The position numbers and the translations under genes are program-made. A stretch of 58,295 bases of DNA from Clostridiales bacterium UBA1738 (GTDB lineage Bacteria; Bacillota; Clostridia; UBA1381), in the NCBI GenBank assembly GCA_002315735.1, contig DCIA01000008.1, positions 1 to 58,295 of the forward strand, in the 5' to 3' direction. Shown piece after piece: positions 32,586-41,485 of this stretch. How positions within the stretch are numbered: the first letter of the stretch is position 1; each line of letters opens with the position of its first letter. The notes beneath the pieces are model-generated. The model saw nothing but the letters and a program-made list of their open reading frames with translations. It was not told the origin of the DNA and made no database searches.

Positions 32586-32921
32586 ATGGAAGCACGTGCT
32601 AGTGTAAAATATGCTCGTATATCATCAAGAAAGGTGAAAATCGTTCTTGACCTTATAAGAGGTAAAGATGCAGCTTATGCAATGGGTATCATCAAAAATA
32701 CACCAAAGGCTGCCAGTGAATATCTTGAAAAATTATTAAAGTCTGCTATGGCAAACGCAACAAACAACTTCGGTATGGACGCATCAAAATTATATGTTGC
32801 AGAATGTTATGCAACTCAAGGCCCAACTCTTAAGAGAGTTCAACCTAGAGCTCAAGGCAGAGCATTTAGAATTTTAAAGAGAACAAGTCATATTACTTTG
32901 GTATTAAAAGAAAAAGAATAA
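32586..32921 (+). CDS. rplV: 50S ribosomal protein L22
   Basis: 111 aa. MEARASVKYARISSRKVKIVLDLIRGK opens it, and the beta-hairpin PTLKRVQPRAQGRAFRI reaches the exit tunnel. AAGGAGG ahead. Followed by rpsC after 21 nt. Confidence 0.97.
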   Translation: MEARASVKYARISSRKVKIVLDLIRGKDAAYAMGIIKNTPKAASEYLEKLLKSAMANATNNFGMDASKLYVAECYATQGPTLKRVQPRAQGRAFRILKRTSHITLVLKEKE

Positions 32922-32942
32922 TCGAAAAAGGAGGTTAATCCT

Positions 32943-33650
32943 ATGGGACAAAAAGTTAATCCTCACGGCCTTAGAGTCGGTATTATAAAGGATTGGGATT
33001 CCAAGTGGTTCGCAAGCAAAAAGGAATTTGGCGACCAATTGGTTGAAGACTATAATATAAGAAAGTTTGTCAAAAAGGCTTGCTATGATGCAGGAGTTGC
33101 TAAGATTGTTGTTGAAAGAAAACAAAACAAGGTTTATGTTACTCTTTACGTTGCAAAGCCGGGCATCGTTATCGGTAAAGGCGGTGCAGAAATCGACAAG
33201 TTGAAGGTTCAACTTGAAAAGATGACAGGAAGAAGCGTTAATGTAAATATCATGGAAGTTAAAAATCCTGACACTAACGCACAACTTGTTGCTGAAAATA
33301 TTGCAGCTCAACTTGAAAAGAGAATTTCTTTCAGAAGAGCTATGAAGCAAGTAATGGGTAGAGCCATGAGATGCGGTATTAAGGGTATTAAGACAGCAGT
33401 TGCTGGTCGTGTTGGCGGTGCAGAAATCGCAAGAACAGAACAATATCACGAAGGTACTATTCCACTTCAAACACTAAGAGCTGATATTGACTACGGTTTT
33501 GCTGAAGCTGATACAACTTATGGTAAACTAGGTGTTAAAGTATGGATATACAAAGGCGAAGTTTTAGCTGAATCTGCAAACAGAGAAGAAAAGCAAGACA
33601 GACCAAGAAGACCTAGACCCGATCGCAAAGCGAAGGGAGGCAATAAATAA
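32943..33650 (+). CDS. rpsC: 30S ribosomal protein S3
   Basis: 235 aa. MGQKVNPHGLRVGII, the KH motif GIVIGKGGAEIDKL near residue 76 and the C-terminal domain GTIPLQTLRADIDYG. S3 guards the mRNA entry channel. Basic tail rich in Arg/Pro. The stop overlaps the rplP start (TAATG). Confidence 0.98.
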   Translation: MGQKVNPHGLRVGIIKDWDSKWFASKKEFGDQLVEDYNIRKFVKKACYDAGVAKIVVERKQNKVYVTLYVAKPGIVIGKGGAEIDKLKVQLEKMTGRSVNVNIMEVKNPDTNAQLVAENIAAQLEKRISFRRAMKQVMGRAMRCGIKGIKTAVAGRVGGAEIARTEQYHEGTIPLQTLRADIDYGFAEADTTYGKLGVKVWIYKGEVLAESANREEKQDRPRRPRPDRKAKGGNK

Positions 33651-34072
33651 TGTTATTACCAAAAAGAGTAAAATATAGAAAAGTTATGCGTGGCAGAATG
33701 AAGGGAAAAGCAACACGTGGTAACGTTGTATCAAACGGCGAATTTGGTTTACAGGCTTTAGAGCCGGCTTGGATTACTTCAAGACAAATCGAAGCAGCCC
33801 GTATTGCTATGACAAGATACACAAAGCGTGGTGGCCAAGTTTGGATCAAAATTTTCCCGGATAAGCCAATCACACAAAAACCTGCTGAAACTCGAATGGG
33901 TTCAGGTAAAGGTTCTCCGGAATATTGGGTAGCAGTTGTTAAGCCGGGTAGAGTAATGTTCGAAATCGGCGGCGTTTCAGAAGAGGTAGCCAAAGAGGCT
34001 ATGCGTCTTGCAATGCACAAGCTTCCAATTAAGTGTAAATTCGTTAAACGCGAAGCGAAGGATGGTGAATAA
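33650..34072 (+). CDS. rplP: 50S ribosomal protein L16
   Basis: 140 aa. MLLPKRVKYRKVMRGRMKG, GRQIEAAR-type segment (SRQIEAARIAMTRY) and MGSGKGSPEYWVAVVKPGR. L16 helps organise the A-site side of the 50S. Site AGGGAGG is inside the end of rpsC. Confidence 0.97.
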   Translation: MLLPKRVKYRKVMRGRMKGKATRGNVVSNGEFGLQALEPAWITSRQIEAARIAMTRYTKRGGQVWIKIFPDKPITQKPAETRMGSGKGSPEYWVAVVKPGRVMFEIGGVSEEVAKEAMRLAMHKLPIKCKFVKREAKDGE

Positions 34073-34074
34073 GA

Positions 34075-34278
34075 ATGAAAGTAACAGAGCTTAGAGAACT
34101 ATCAGTTGAAGAACTTAATCAAAAGTTAGCTGAATGCAAAGAAGAACTTTTCAATTTGAGATTTCAACTTGCTATTAATCAATTAGATAATCCAAAGAAG
34201 ATTTCTGACGTAAAGAAAACTATCGCTCGTATAAAGACCATCATTCACGAAAGAGAATTAGAGGATTCTGCAATCTAA
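34075..34278 (+). CDS. rpmC: 50S ribosomal protein L29
   Basis: 67 aa, two-helix protein. MKVTELRELSVEELNQKL and LFNLRFQLAINQLDNPKKI; lies near the tunnel exit next to L23. Starts 2 nt after rplP. Confidence 0.96.
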   Translation: MKVTELRELSVEELNQKLAECKEELFNLRFQLAINQLDNPKKISDVKKTIARIKTIIHERELEDSAI

Positions 34279-34320
34279 TGACGGTCAATACAATTCATTG
34301 TATGAAGGGAGGACCATGTA

Positions 34321-34575
34321 GTGGAAAGAAATAACCGTAAAATCAAAATCGGAAAAGTAATAAGCGACAAGATGGAGAAAACCATCGTAGTAGCAATAGA
34401 AGAAAGTGTAAAGCATCCGCTTTACGGAAAAGTTGTTAAAAGAACCTACAAACTTAAAGCTCATGACGAAGAAAATGTATGTGGTATAGGCGATAAGGTT
34501 AAGGTTATGGAAACAAGACCATTGTCCAAAGATAAAAGATGGAGATTGGTTGAAATTGTAGAGAAGGCAAAATAA
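34321..34575 (+). CDS. rpsQ: 30S ribosomal protein S17 (GTG start)
   Basis: 84 aa from GTG at 34321, set by the GGGAGGA site 6 nt ahead. Sequence V(M)ERNNRKIKIGKVISDKMEKT, then YKLKAHDEEN and MEANRPLSK-like METRPLSKDKRW. S17 is a primary 16S binding protein. Confidence 0.96.
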   Translation: MERNNRKIKIGKVISDKMEKTIVVAIEESVKHPLYGKVVKRTYKLKAHDEENVCGIGDKVKVMETRPLSKDKRWRLVEIVEKAK

Positions 34576-34605
34576 TTTTGTTTTTTGCCGGAAGGAGGAA
34601 AGAAC

Positions 34606-34974
34606 ATGATACAACAACAAACACGCTTAAAAGTTGCTGATAACACAGGCGCTAAAGAAGTTATGTGTATTCGTGTTATGGGCGGTTCTAAGAAAAGATA
34701 CGCAGCCGTTGGCGACGAAATCATCTGTTCTGTTAAGAAGGCAACTCCGGGCGGCGTTGTCAAAAAAGGTGATGTAGTTAAGGCTGTTGTAGTAAGAACA
34801 GTTAAAGAATCAAGACGTAGTGACGGTTCATATATCAGATTTGATGAAAATGCAGCAGTTATCGTAAAAGACGATAAAAACCCAAGAGGAACACGTATAT
34901 TTGGGCCTGTTGCAAGAGAACTTCGTGATAAAGACTATATGAAGATATTGTCTTTGGCTCCTGAAGTTCTATAA
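34606..34974 (+). CDS. rplN: 50S ribosomal protein L14
   Basis: 122 aa from ATG 34606 (GGAGG ahead; the reading from 34585 covers that site). MIQQQTRLKVADNTGAKE and the C-terminal RGTRIFGPVARELR are canonical. L14 takes part in bridge B8 and binds RsfS. First of the spc-type block with rplX and rplE. Confidence 0.97.
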   Translation: MIQQQTRLKVADNTGAKEVMCIRVMGGSKKRYAAVGDEIICSVKKATPGGVVKKGDVVKAVVVRTVKESRRSDGSYIRFDENAAVIVKDDKNPRGTRIFGPVARELRDKDYMKILSLAPEVL

Positions 34975-34989
34975 GAGGAGGTAAATACG

Positions 34990-35313
34990 ATGAATAAAAT
35001 GCATGTTAAACGCGGTGATATCGTAAAAGTTATCTCCGGCAAAGATAAGGGCAAAGAAGGCAAGGTTTTAACAGCTATTCCTCAAGAAGGAAAGGTTATT
35101 GTTGAAGGCGTTGCAATAGTTAAGAAGCACCAAAAAGCAAGAGCTCAAGGTCAAGAAAGCGGCATTATTAAGAAGGAAGCTGCAATCGATGCTTCAAACG
35201 TTTTAAGAGTTTGCTCAAAATGTGGTAAGGCTGCAAGAACTGGCGTTAAGGTATTAGAAGACGGTTCAAAGGTAAGATACTGCAAAAAATGTCAAGAAAC
35301 ATTTAATGACTAA
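34990..35313 (+). CDS. rplX: 50S ribosomal protein L24
   Basis: 107 aa. N-terminal KOW motif (VKRGDIVKVISGKDKGKEGKV) that starts 50S assembly. The C-terminal part has two CxxC pairs (VCSKCGK and YCKKCQE), a zinc-ribbon type tail, so zinc binding is possible. AGAGGAGG ahead. Confidence 0.96.
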   Translation: MNKMHVKRGDIVKVISGKDKGKEGKVLTAIPQEGKVIVEGVAIVKKHQKARAQGQESGIIKKEAAIDASNVLRVCSKCGKAARTGVKVLEDGSKVRYCKKCQETFND

Positions 35314-35336
35314 TACGGAAGGAGGCAGAACACACA

Positions 35337-35879
35337 ATGTCAAGAATGCAAGAAAAATACAAAAATGAAGTTGCTCCTGCACTTATGGAAAAGTTCGGAT
35401 ATAAAAGCGCAATGCAAATTCCAAAGCTTGAAAAGATTGTAATTAACATCGGTATGTCTGATGCTAAGGAAAATCCAAAGGTTATCGAAGCTGCAATGAA
35501 TGACTTAGCACTTATCACAGGTCAAAAGCCAATCGTAACAACAGCTAGAAAATCTGTTGCTAACTTCAAATTAAGAGAAGGCATGAACATTGGATGCAAG
35601 GTAACATTGAGATCAGAAAAGATGTACGAATTTATCGACAGACTATTCTCAATCGCATTACCTCGTGTTCGTGATTTCAAGGGAATTAACCCTAACTCAT
35701 TTGACGGAAGAGGTAACTACTCCTTGGGTATCAAGGAACAACTTATCTTCCCTGAAATAGATTATGATAAGATTGATAAAATCAGAGGTATGGATATTAT
35801 CATGGTAACAACTGCCAAGACGGATGAAGAAGCTCGTGAACTATTAAGTCTTATGGGTGCTCCGTTCTATCGTGGTTGA
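35337..35879 (+). CDS. rplE: 50S ribosomal protein L5
   Basis: 180 aa. LEKIVINIGMSDAKEN, the QKPIVTTARKSVANFKLREG loop that contacts the P-site tRNA and 5S rRNA, and RDFKGINPNSFDGRGNY. AAGGAGG ahead. It ends 18 nt before rpsN. Confidence 0.97.
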   Translation: MSRMQEKYKNEVAPALMEKFGYKSAMQIPKLEKIVINIGMSDAKENPKVIEAAMNDLALITGQKPIVTTARKSVANFKLREGMNIGCKVTLRSEKMYEFIDRLFSIALPRVRDFKGINPNSFDGRGNYSLGIKEQLIFPEIDYDKIDKIRGMDIIMVTTAKTDEEARELLSLMGAPFYRG

Positions 35880-35897
35880 TAAGGAGGAAAAAGAATT

Positions 35898-36083
35898 ATG
35901 GCTAAAAGATCTATGGTTGTTAAACAACAAAGAACGCCTAAACATTCAACTCAAGCCTACTCAAGATGTAAAATCTGCGGAAGACCTCACGCTTATCTAA
36001 GAAAATTCGGTATTTGCCGTATTTGTTTTAGAGAACTAGCATACAAAGGTCAAATTCCCGGAGTTAAAAAGGCTAGTTGGTAG
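35898..36083 (+). CDS. rpsN: 30S ribosomal protein S14, zinc-binding type
   Basis: 61 aa, the short C+ form. Two CxxC pairs (CKICGRP and CRICFRE) hold zinc. The longer zinc-free paralogue made by some Firmicutes under zinc limitation is not in the window. AAGGAGG ahead. Confidence 0.97.
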   Translation: MAKRSMVVKQQRTPKHSTQAYSRCKICGRPHAYLRKFGICRICFRELAYKGQIPGVKKASW

Positions 36084-36085
36084 AA

Positions 36086-36106
36086 AAATGCAGACATTCT
36101 GCATTT
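36086..36106 (+). promoter_or_regulatory. Hairpin in the rpsN-rpsH gap
   Basis: AAATGCAGA and TCTGCATTT, a perfect 9-bp stem with a 3-base loop, directly after the rpsN stop. No T-run behind it. Confidence 0.45.
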
Positions 36107-36153
36107 AAGGTAAACAATCGAGTCCCGATATATTTCGGAAGGAGGTAAATATA

Positions 36154-36552
36154 ATGCAAATAACTGATCCAATCGCAGATATGCTTACTCGTATCAGAAA
36201 TGCAAACACAGCAAAGCACGAAACAGTAGACATACCTGCATCAAATATGAAAAAAGCTATTGCTGAAATTCTTAATGAAGAAGGCTACATTAAGGGCTAT
36301 CAAATCATTGAAGACGGAAAGCAAGGCGTAATAAGAATTACCCTTAAATACGCTGGCAATAAGGAAAAGGTTATCAGCGGTATTCAAAGAGTTTCAAAGC
36401 CAGGTCTTCGTATGTATGCGCCTGCTGATGAACTTCCAAGAGTACTAAAAGGCCTTGGTATTGCAATCATCTCAACTTCTAAGGGTATCATGACAGACAA
36501 AAAAGCTCGTGCCGAGCACATTGGCGGAGAAGTTTTAGCGTTTGTTTGGTAG
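36154..36552 (+). CDS. rpsH: 30S ribosomal protein S8
   Basis: 132 aa. DPIADMLTRIRNAN at the start, GLGIAIISTSKGIMTDKKAR near the end. Primary binder of the 16S central domain; in E. coli it represses the spc operon by binding near the L5 start. AAGGAGG ahead. Confidence 0.97.
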   Translation: MQITDPIADMLTRIRNANTAKHETVDIPASNMKKAIAEILNEEGYIKGYQIIEDGKQGVIRITLKYAGNKEKVISGIQRVSKPGLRMYAPADELPRVLKGLGIAIISTSKGIMTDKKARAEHIGGEVLAFVW

Positions 36553-36560
36553 TATAAACG

Positions 36561-36588
36561 GTTTGTGTTATTTCCTGAAAGCACAAAC
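36561..36588 (+). promoter_or_regulatory. Hairpin in the rpsH-rplF gap
   Basis: GTTTGTG (36561-36567) and CACAAAC (36582-36588), 7-bp stem with a 14-base loop, followed by an AAATTTTTAA stretch. A weak terminator or processing site is possible. Confidence 0.45.
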
Positions 36589-36617
36589 TAAGAAAATTTT
36601 TAAGGAGGAAAAGTACT

Positions 36618-37166
36618 ATGTCAAGAATAGGTAATATGCCTATAACAGTACCACAAGGTGTAACTGTTACAATAGCTGAAGGAAACGAAGTTACTGTAAA
36701 AGGTCCTAACGGAACTCTTTCAAGAAAACTTCATCCTGAAATGATTATTAAGCAAGAAGGCGCTGAAATAATCGTTGAACGTCCATCAGAAGACAAGATG
36801 CACAAATCACTTCATGGACTTACAAGAACACTTATCAACAATATGGTTGTAGGTGTTACACAAGGATTTGCAAAAGAACTTGAAATCAATGGTGTTGGTT
36901 ACCGTGCACAAATGCAAGGAAAAACACTTGTTTTGAGTCTTGGATATTCACATCCGGTAGAGTATGTAGCAATGGAAGGTATCACAATTGAAGTTCCTGC
37001 TCCAAACAAAATCATTGTTAAGGGTGCAAATAAAGAAAACGTTGGTGCAACCGCTGCTAAGATCAGAGAATACAGACAACCAGAACCATACAAGGGCAAA
37101 GGTATTAAGTATATCGATGAAGTTATCATACGCAAAGAAGGCAAAGCCGGCGCTAAGAAGAAATAA
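36618..37166 (+). CDS. rplF: 50S ribosomal protein L6
   Basis: 182 aa. MSRIGNMPITVPQGV and the C-terminal YKGKGIKYIDEVIIRKEGKAGAKKK. L6 stabilises the base of the stalk and the sarcin-ricin region. AAGGAGG ahead. Confidence 0.97.
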   Translation: MSRIGNMPITVPQGVTVTIAEGNEVTVKGPNGTLSRKLHPEMIIKQEGAEIIVERPSEDKMHKSLHGLTRTLINNMVVGVTQGFAKELEINGVGYRAQMQGKTLVLSLGYSHPVEYVAMEGITIEVPAPNKIIVKGANKENVGATAAKIREYRQPEPYKGKGIKYIDEVIIRKEGKAGAKKK

Positions 37167-37185
37167 TAGGAAGGAGTGTTCTTAA

Positions 37186-37545
37186 ATGATAAAGAAGAAA
37201 AACAGTAATGTTGCAAGAATTAAACGCCATCAAAGAGTCAGAAAGAATATCTCCGGTACGTCGGAGAGACCTCGTTTGAACGTTTACAGAAGTTTAAATC
37301 ATATTTACGCACAAATAATTGACGACACAAAGGGTATCACCTTAGTTAGTGCCTCAAGTCTAGACAAGGAATTTGAAGGTTACGGCGGAAATATCGAAGG
37401 CGCTAAGGCCGTAGGTAACGCAGTTGCTAAGAAAGCTTTGGAAAACGGCATTAAAGCAGTTGTATTTGACAGAGGCGGATATATTTATCACGGTAGAGTT
37501 GCTGCTCTTGCAGAAGGTGCAAGAGAAGGCGGCTTGGAATTCTAA
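37186..37545 (+). CDS. rplR: 50S ribosomal protein L18
   Basis: 119 aa. Arg/Lys-rich start, SERPRLNVYRSLNHIYAQIIDD and FDRGGYIYHGRVAALAEGAREGGL. Binds 5S rRNA with L5. AAGGAG ahead of the ATG. Confidence 0.97.
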   Translation: MIKKKNSNVARIKRHQRVRKNISGTSERPRLNVYRSLNHIYAQIIDDTKGITLVSASSLDKEFEGYGGNIEGAKAVGNAVAKKALENGIKAVVFDRGGYIYHGRVAALAEGAREGGLEF

Positions 37546-37563
37546 TTAAAGGAGGAAACACTT

Positions 37564-38067
37564 GTGGCTGAAAGAATAGATGCATCAACACTTGATTTAC
37601 AAGAAAAGTTGGTAGAAGTTAATCGTGTTGCTAAGGTTGTTAAGGGTGGTAGAACTATGAGATTTTCTGCTCTTATGGTAGTAGGCGACGGAAACGGTCA
37701 TGTTGGTTGCGGAACCGGTAAGGCTGCTGAAATCCCAGATGCTATAAGAAAAGGTATCGAAGATGCTAAGAAAAATATGGTTACAGTACCTATGAAAGAT
37801 ACAACAATTACACACGAAATCGTTGGCGAATTTGGCGCAGGCAGAGTATTGTTAAAACCTGCTAAAGAAGGTACCGGTGTTATCGCAGGCGGTGCTGTAA
37901 GAGCAGTTGTTGAACTTGCTGGTATCAAGGATATCAGAACAAAATGTTTGCGTTCTAATAATAAGAAGAATGTAGTTAAAGCTACAATCGCAGGTCTTGC
38001 TAGCCTTAAAGAAGCTGAAACAGTTGCAAAGCTTCGTGGCAAAGAAGTTGACCAAATAATCGGTTAA
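37564..38067 (+). CDS. rpsE: 30S ribosomal protein S5 (GTG start)
   Basis: 167 aa from GTG 37564 with AAGGAGG 6 nt ahead. LVEVNRVAKVVKGGRTMRFSALMVVGDGNGHVG is the RNA-binding fold, followed by AGRVLLKPAKEGTGVIAGG. S5 acts in decoding fidelity and mRNA entry. Confidence 0.97.
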   Translation: MAERIDASTLDLQEKLVEVNRVAKVVKGGRTMRFSALMVVGDGNGHVGCGTGKAAEIPDAIRKGIEDAKKNMVTVPMKDTTITHEIVGEFGAGRVLLKPAKEGTGVIAGGAVRAVVELAGIKDIRTKCLRSNNKKNVVKATIAGLASLKEAETVAKLRGKEVDQIIG

Positions 38068-38081
38068 GGAGGTAGTGCAGT

Positions 38082-38255
38082 ATGTTAAAAGTAACATTAG
38101 TAAAAAGTACTATCGGTTGCAAAAAGGACCAAATTGCAACAGTTGCAGCTTTGGGACTTAAGAAAATCAGAGACGTAAAAGAACATAATGATACTCCTCA
38201 AATCAGAGGTATGATCAAAAAAGTTTCTCACCTTGTTGCGGTAGAGGAAAACTAA
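38082..38255 (+). CDS. rpmD: 50S ribosomal protein L30
   Basis: 57 aa, ATG 38082 with AAGGAGG 8 nt ahead. Typical small L30: LVKSTIGCKKDQIATVAALGL and the IRGMIKKVSHLVAVEE end. Lies between rpsE and rplO as in other bacteria. Confidence 0.96.
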   Translation: MLKVTLVKSTIGCKKDQIATVAALGLKKIRDVKEHNDTPQIRGMIKKVSHLVAVEEN

Positions 38256-38284
38256 TAAATCTAAACTAAAAGGAGGTGTAGCAA

Positions 38285-38725
38285 ATGAGATTGGACGAAC
38301 TACAACCAACAGAAGGTTCAAAGTTTACATCAAAGAGAGTCGGCAGAGGTATCGGTTCAGGTACAGGCAAAACCTCAGGTAAAGGTCATAAGGGACAAAA
38401 CGCTCGTTCAGGCGGCGGTGTTAGACCGGGCTTTGAAGGTGGACAAATGCCACTATACAGACGCTTACCTAAGAGAGGTTTTAAGAATATATTTGCTAAG
38501 AAGTATGTTACAGTTAATGTTGAAGTTTTAGAACGTTTTGAAAACGGAACAGAAGTAACTGCTGATACATTAAAAGAAGCAGGTATTATTTCTAAGAAGC
38601 TTGACGGTGTTAGACTTTTGGGTAGAGGTGAATTAACAAAGGCACTTAATGTTAAGGTAGCAGGTTATACAGCTTCTGCAAAAGAAAAGATTGAAAAAGC
38701 CGGTGGAAAGGCAGAGGTGATGTAA
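38285..38725 (+). CDS. rplO: 50S ribosomal protein L15
   Basis: 146 aa. MRLDELQPTEGSKFTSKRVGRGIGSGTGKTSGKGHKGQ is the standard extended N-terminus. AAGGAGGTG ahead. It ends one base before the secY ATG, so the two are coupled. Confidence 0.97.
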   Translation: MRLDELQPTEGSKFTSKRVGRGIGSGTGKTSGKGHKGQNARSGGGVRPGFEGGQMPLYRRLPKRGFKNIFAKKYVTVNVEVLERFENGTEVTADTLKEAGIISKKLDGVRLLGRGELTKALNVKVAGYTASAKEKIEKAGGKAEVM

Positions 38726-38726
38726 A

Positions 38727-40058
38727 ATGTTTAGTACAATTAGAAATGCCTTTAAGATTCCGGATTTAAGAAAGAGAATTTGGTTCACATTCATCATGAT
38801 GGCAGTATTCAGATTCGGAGCGCATATTCCTGTTCCGTTTTTGACAAAAGATGCAATGCATGCCTTCATGAGTGGTGGAACTGACCTATTCTCATTATTC
38901 GACGTGTTCACAGGTGGTGCGTTCTCAAACGCAACAGTTATGGCACTTGGTGTTTCACCATACATTAACGCATCAATCATCGTACAGCTTTTGGCTGTTG
39001 CTATCCCGGCCTTAGAAAGACTTACAAAAGAAGGCTTGGAAGGCAGAAAGAAAATTAACAGAATTACAAGATATTTAGGAATTATCCTTGCATTTGTTCA
39101 AGGTGCAGGACTTTATGTAACACTTCACAATATCGGTGTTACAAACAATATTACAGCAATTAAGCAAGAAAATGCATTGACATTTTTCATTATTGTATTG
39201 ACATTCACAGCAGGTACAGCGTTCATCGTTTGGCTTGGTGAATTGATTACAGAAAAGGGTATCGGAAACGGTGTTTCGCTTATTATCTTTGCAGGTATCG
39301 TTTCAAGAATCCCAACTGCTGCTGTTTCAATTTACAAACAATATCTTGAAAAGAGCATTGTTACAATAAAGAGTGCGTCACTTGCTATTGCAATTTTAGT
39401 AATTGCTATCGCTGCTATCGTACTTGTAGTAATGTTTGATGCTGCTGAACGCAGAATTCCGGTTCAGTATGCAAAGAGAGTTGTAGGCAGAAAAATGTAC
39501 GGCGGACAAAGCACAAACATTCCGATTAAGGTTGTTTCAGGCGGCGTTATGCCAATCATCTTTGCGTCAAGTATTATGGCGTTCCCTGCAACAATAGTAA
39601 GACTTACAACAGGCAATAACCTACCAACAGCAGGTTTTTGGTTTAAAGTATTGGGCTGCTTAACCGCATCATACGGCCCATCTTGGACTGATATTATTTA
39701 TTCAGTATTGTATTTCTTATTAATTATCTTCTTCACATACTTCTATTCAGCAATTCAATTCAATCCAATTGAAATGGCTAATAATATGAAGAAGTCAGGC
39801 GGTTATATTCCGGGATATAGACCCGGAAAACCAACAAGTGATTATATATCAAAAGTTTCTACAAGACTTAATTTGTCAGGTGCTATATTCCTTGGAATTA
39901 TAGCAGTATTACCGGTAGTTGTTGGAGCAATTTTCAACATCAATGGTATGCAAATTGGTGGTACATCACTTCTAATTATGGAAGGTGTTGCACTTGAATC
40001 TGTAAGACAAATTGAATCTCAAATGGTTATGAGAAATTATAAAGGATTTTTGGAATAA
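38727..40058 (+). CDS. secY: Protein translocase subunit SecY
   Basis: 443 aa, ten membrane helices. Lateral-gate and plug regions are normal: GAHIPVPF, FSLFDVFTGGAFSNATVMALGVSPYINASI, and the conserved loop C5 (YIPGYRPGKPTSDYI). SecY forms the channel of the Sec translocon in the plasma membrane. The ribosome site GAGGTGATG is inside the end of rplO. Followed by adk. Confidence 0.97.
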   Translation: MFSTIRNAFKIPDLRKRIWFTFIMMAVFRFGAHIPVPFLTKDAMHAFMSGGTDLFSLFDVFTGGAFSNATVMALGVSPYINASIIVQLLAVAIPALERLTKEGLEGRKKINRITRYLGIILAFVQGAGLYVTLHNIGVTNNITAIKQENALTFFIIVLTFTAGTAFIVWLGELITEKGIGNGVSLIIFAGIVSRIPTAAVSIYKQYLEKSIVTIKSASLAIAILVIAIAAIVLVVMFDAAERRIPVQYAKRVVGRKMYGGQSTNIPIKVVSGGVMPIIFASSIMAFPATIVRLTTGNNLPTAGFWFKVLGCLTASYGPSWTDIIYSVLYFLLIIFFTYFYSAIQFNPIEMANNMKKSGGYIPGYRPGKPTSDYISKVSTRLNLSGAIFLGIIAVLPVVVGAIFNINGMQIGGTSLLIMEGVALESVRQIESQMVMRNYKGFLE

Positions 40059-40078
40059 GAGTGAAAGGCGGCAAGAAA

Positions 40079-40714
40079 ATGAACCTTATATTACTTGGCC
40101 CTCCGGGAGCAGGCAAAGGAACACAAGCAGAGATTCTTGTAAAACAATTTGGCATTCAGACTGTTTCAACAGGAGTAATGCTAAGAGCTGCCATACGTGA
40201 AGGTACAGAGCTTGGAAAGTTGGCAAAACAATATATTGACGACGGAAAACTTGTACCTGACGAAGTTGTTGTTGGTATAGTAAAGGACAGACTATCACAA
40301 GATGACCTTAAAAAAGGATTTATTCTAGATGGTTTCCCTCGTACTATTGCTCAGGCAGAAGCGCTTGATGCAACAGGCATAAAGATTGACCATGTAATTT
40401 CTCTTGAATGCGATGAAAATGTTATTTTAGAACGTTTGACAGGCAGAAGAGAATGCAAAGCATGCGGAACACCGTATCATATCAAAACAAAACCGGTTCC
40501 GGAAAACGGAAAATGTGTTTGTGGCGGCGATATTATACAACGCCCTGATGACAACGAAGAAACAATCAAAAATCGATTAAAGGTTTATCACGAACAAACT
40601 GAGCCAATTAAGGCTTACTACGAATCTCAAGGTAAGGTAATCAGCGTTGACAGTTCTAAAACTGCTGAAATTACAAATGACGCTGTATTTGAAGCACTTG
40701 GTTTAAAAAAGTAA
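40079..40714 (+). CDS. adk: Adenylate kinase with zinc-type lid
   Basis: 211 aa from ATG 40079 (AAAGGCGG ahead; the GTG at 40061 is less likely). Walker A LLGPPGAGKGTQAE, DGFPRTIAQAE and the lid with CKACG and CVCGG, four cysteines as in zinc-binding Gram-positive forms. It catalyses ATP + AMP to 2 ADP. Usual position between secY and map. Confidence 0.97.
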   Translation: MNLILLGPPGAGKGTQAEILVKQFGIQTVSTGVMLRAAIREGTELGKLAKQYIDDGKLVPDEVVVGIVKDRLSQDDLKKGFILDGFPRTIAQAEALDATGIKIDHVISLECDENVILERLTGRRECKACGTPYHIKTKPVPENGKCVCGGDIIQRPDDNEETIKNRLKVYHEQTEPIKAYYESQGKVISVDSSKTAEITNDAVFEALGLKK

Positions 40715-40727
40715 AGAGGCGTATATC

Positions 40728-41474
40728 ATGGTTACAATAAAATCAAGGGCAGAAGTTGAGAAAATGCGTGTTGCAGGAAAGATTACAGGAGATGCGCTAA
40801 GAGAAGTTGAAAAGCATATAAGACCGGGAATTTCCACGGCAGAACTTGATAAAATTGCATTTGACTTCATAAAAAAACAAGGTGCTACACCATCTTTTCT
40901 GCATTATAACGGCTTTCCGGCAAGCATTTGTGCCTCACCTAACAGTTGGGTGGTGCATGGAATTCCGTCAAAGAATGTCATCTTAAAAGAAGGCGACATT
41001 ATAAGTATTGATATGGGTGCTATGAAGGACGGATATCACGGTGATGCGGCAAGAACTTATGCCGTAGGCAAGATATCGGAAGAAGCACAGCGCCTTATCG
41101 ATGTTACAAAGCAGAGCTTTTTTGAAGGAATTAAATATGCAACTCACGGTGCTAAATTGGGTGATGTATCAGCTGCGATACAAGAATATGTTGAAAGTCA
41201 CGGCTACTCTGTAGTAAGAGATTTGGTCGGACACGGCATTGGAAAGAATATGCACGAAGACCCAAATGTTCCGAATTTTGGACATAAGGGAAAAGGATTA
41301 AGACTTGCAGCGGGTATGACACTTGCAATCGAACCTATGGTTAATGAGGGCGATTATGAGGTTGTTGTGCTTGATGATGATTGGACTGTTGAAACTGCAG
41401 ACGGAAGTCTTGCAGCACATTATGAAAACACAATCCTTATTACAAAGGGCGAGTGTGAAATCTTAACACTCTAA
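40728..41474 (+). CDS. map: Methionine aminopeptidase, type I
   Basis: 248 aa, type Ia. It removes the N-terminal Met from nascent proteins. Metal ligands are in ISIDMGAMKDGYHGDAART (two Asp), GHGIGKNMHEDP (His), AIEPMVNEG (Glu) and AAHYENTI (Glu). AGAGGCG ahead. Confidence 0.96.
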   Translation: MVTIKSRAEVEKMRVAGKITGDALREVEKHIRPGISTAELDKIAFDFIKKQGATPSFLHYNGFPASICASPNSWVVHGIPSKNVILKEGDIISIDMGAMKDGYHGDAARTYAVGKISEEAQRLIDVTKQSFFEGIKYATHGAKLGDVSAAIQEYVESHGYSVVRDLVGHGIGKNMHEDPNVPNFGHKGKGLRLAAGMTLAIEPMVNEGDYEVVVLDDDWTVETADGSLAAHYENTILITKGECEILTL

Positions 41475-41485
41475 GAGGTGAAAAG

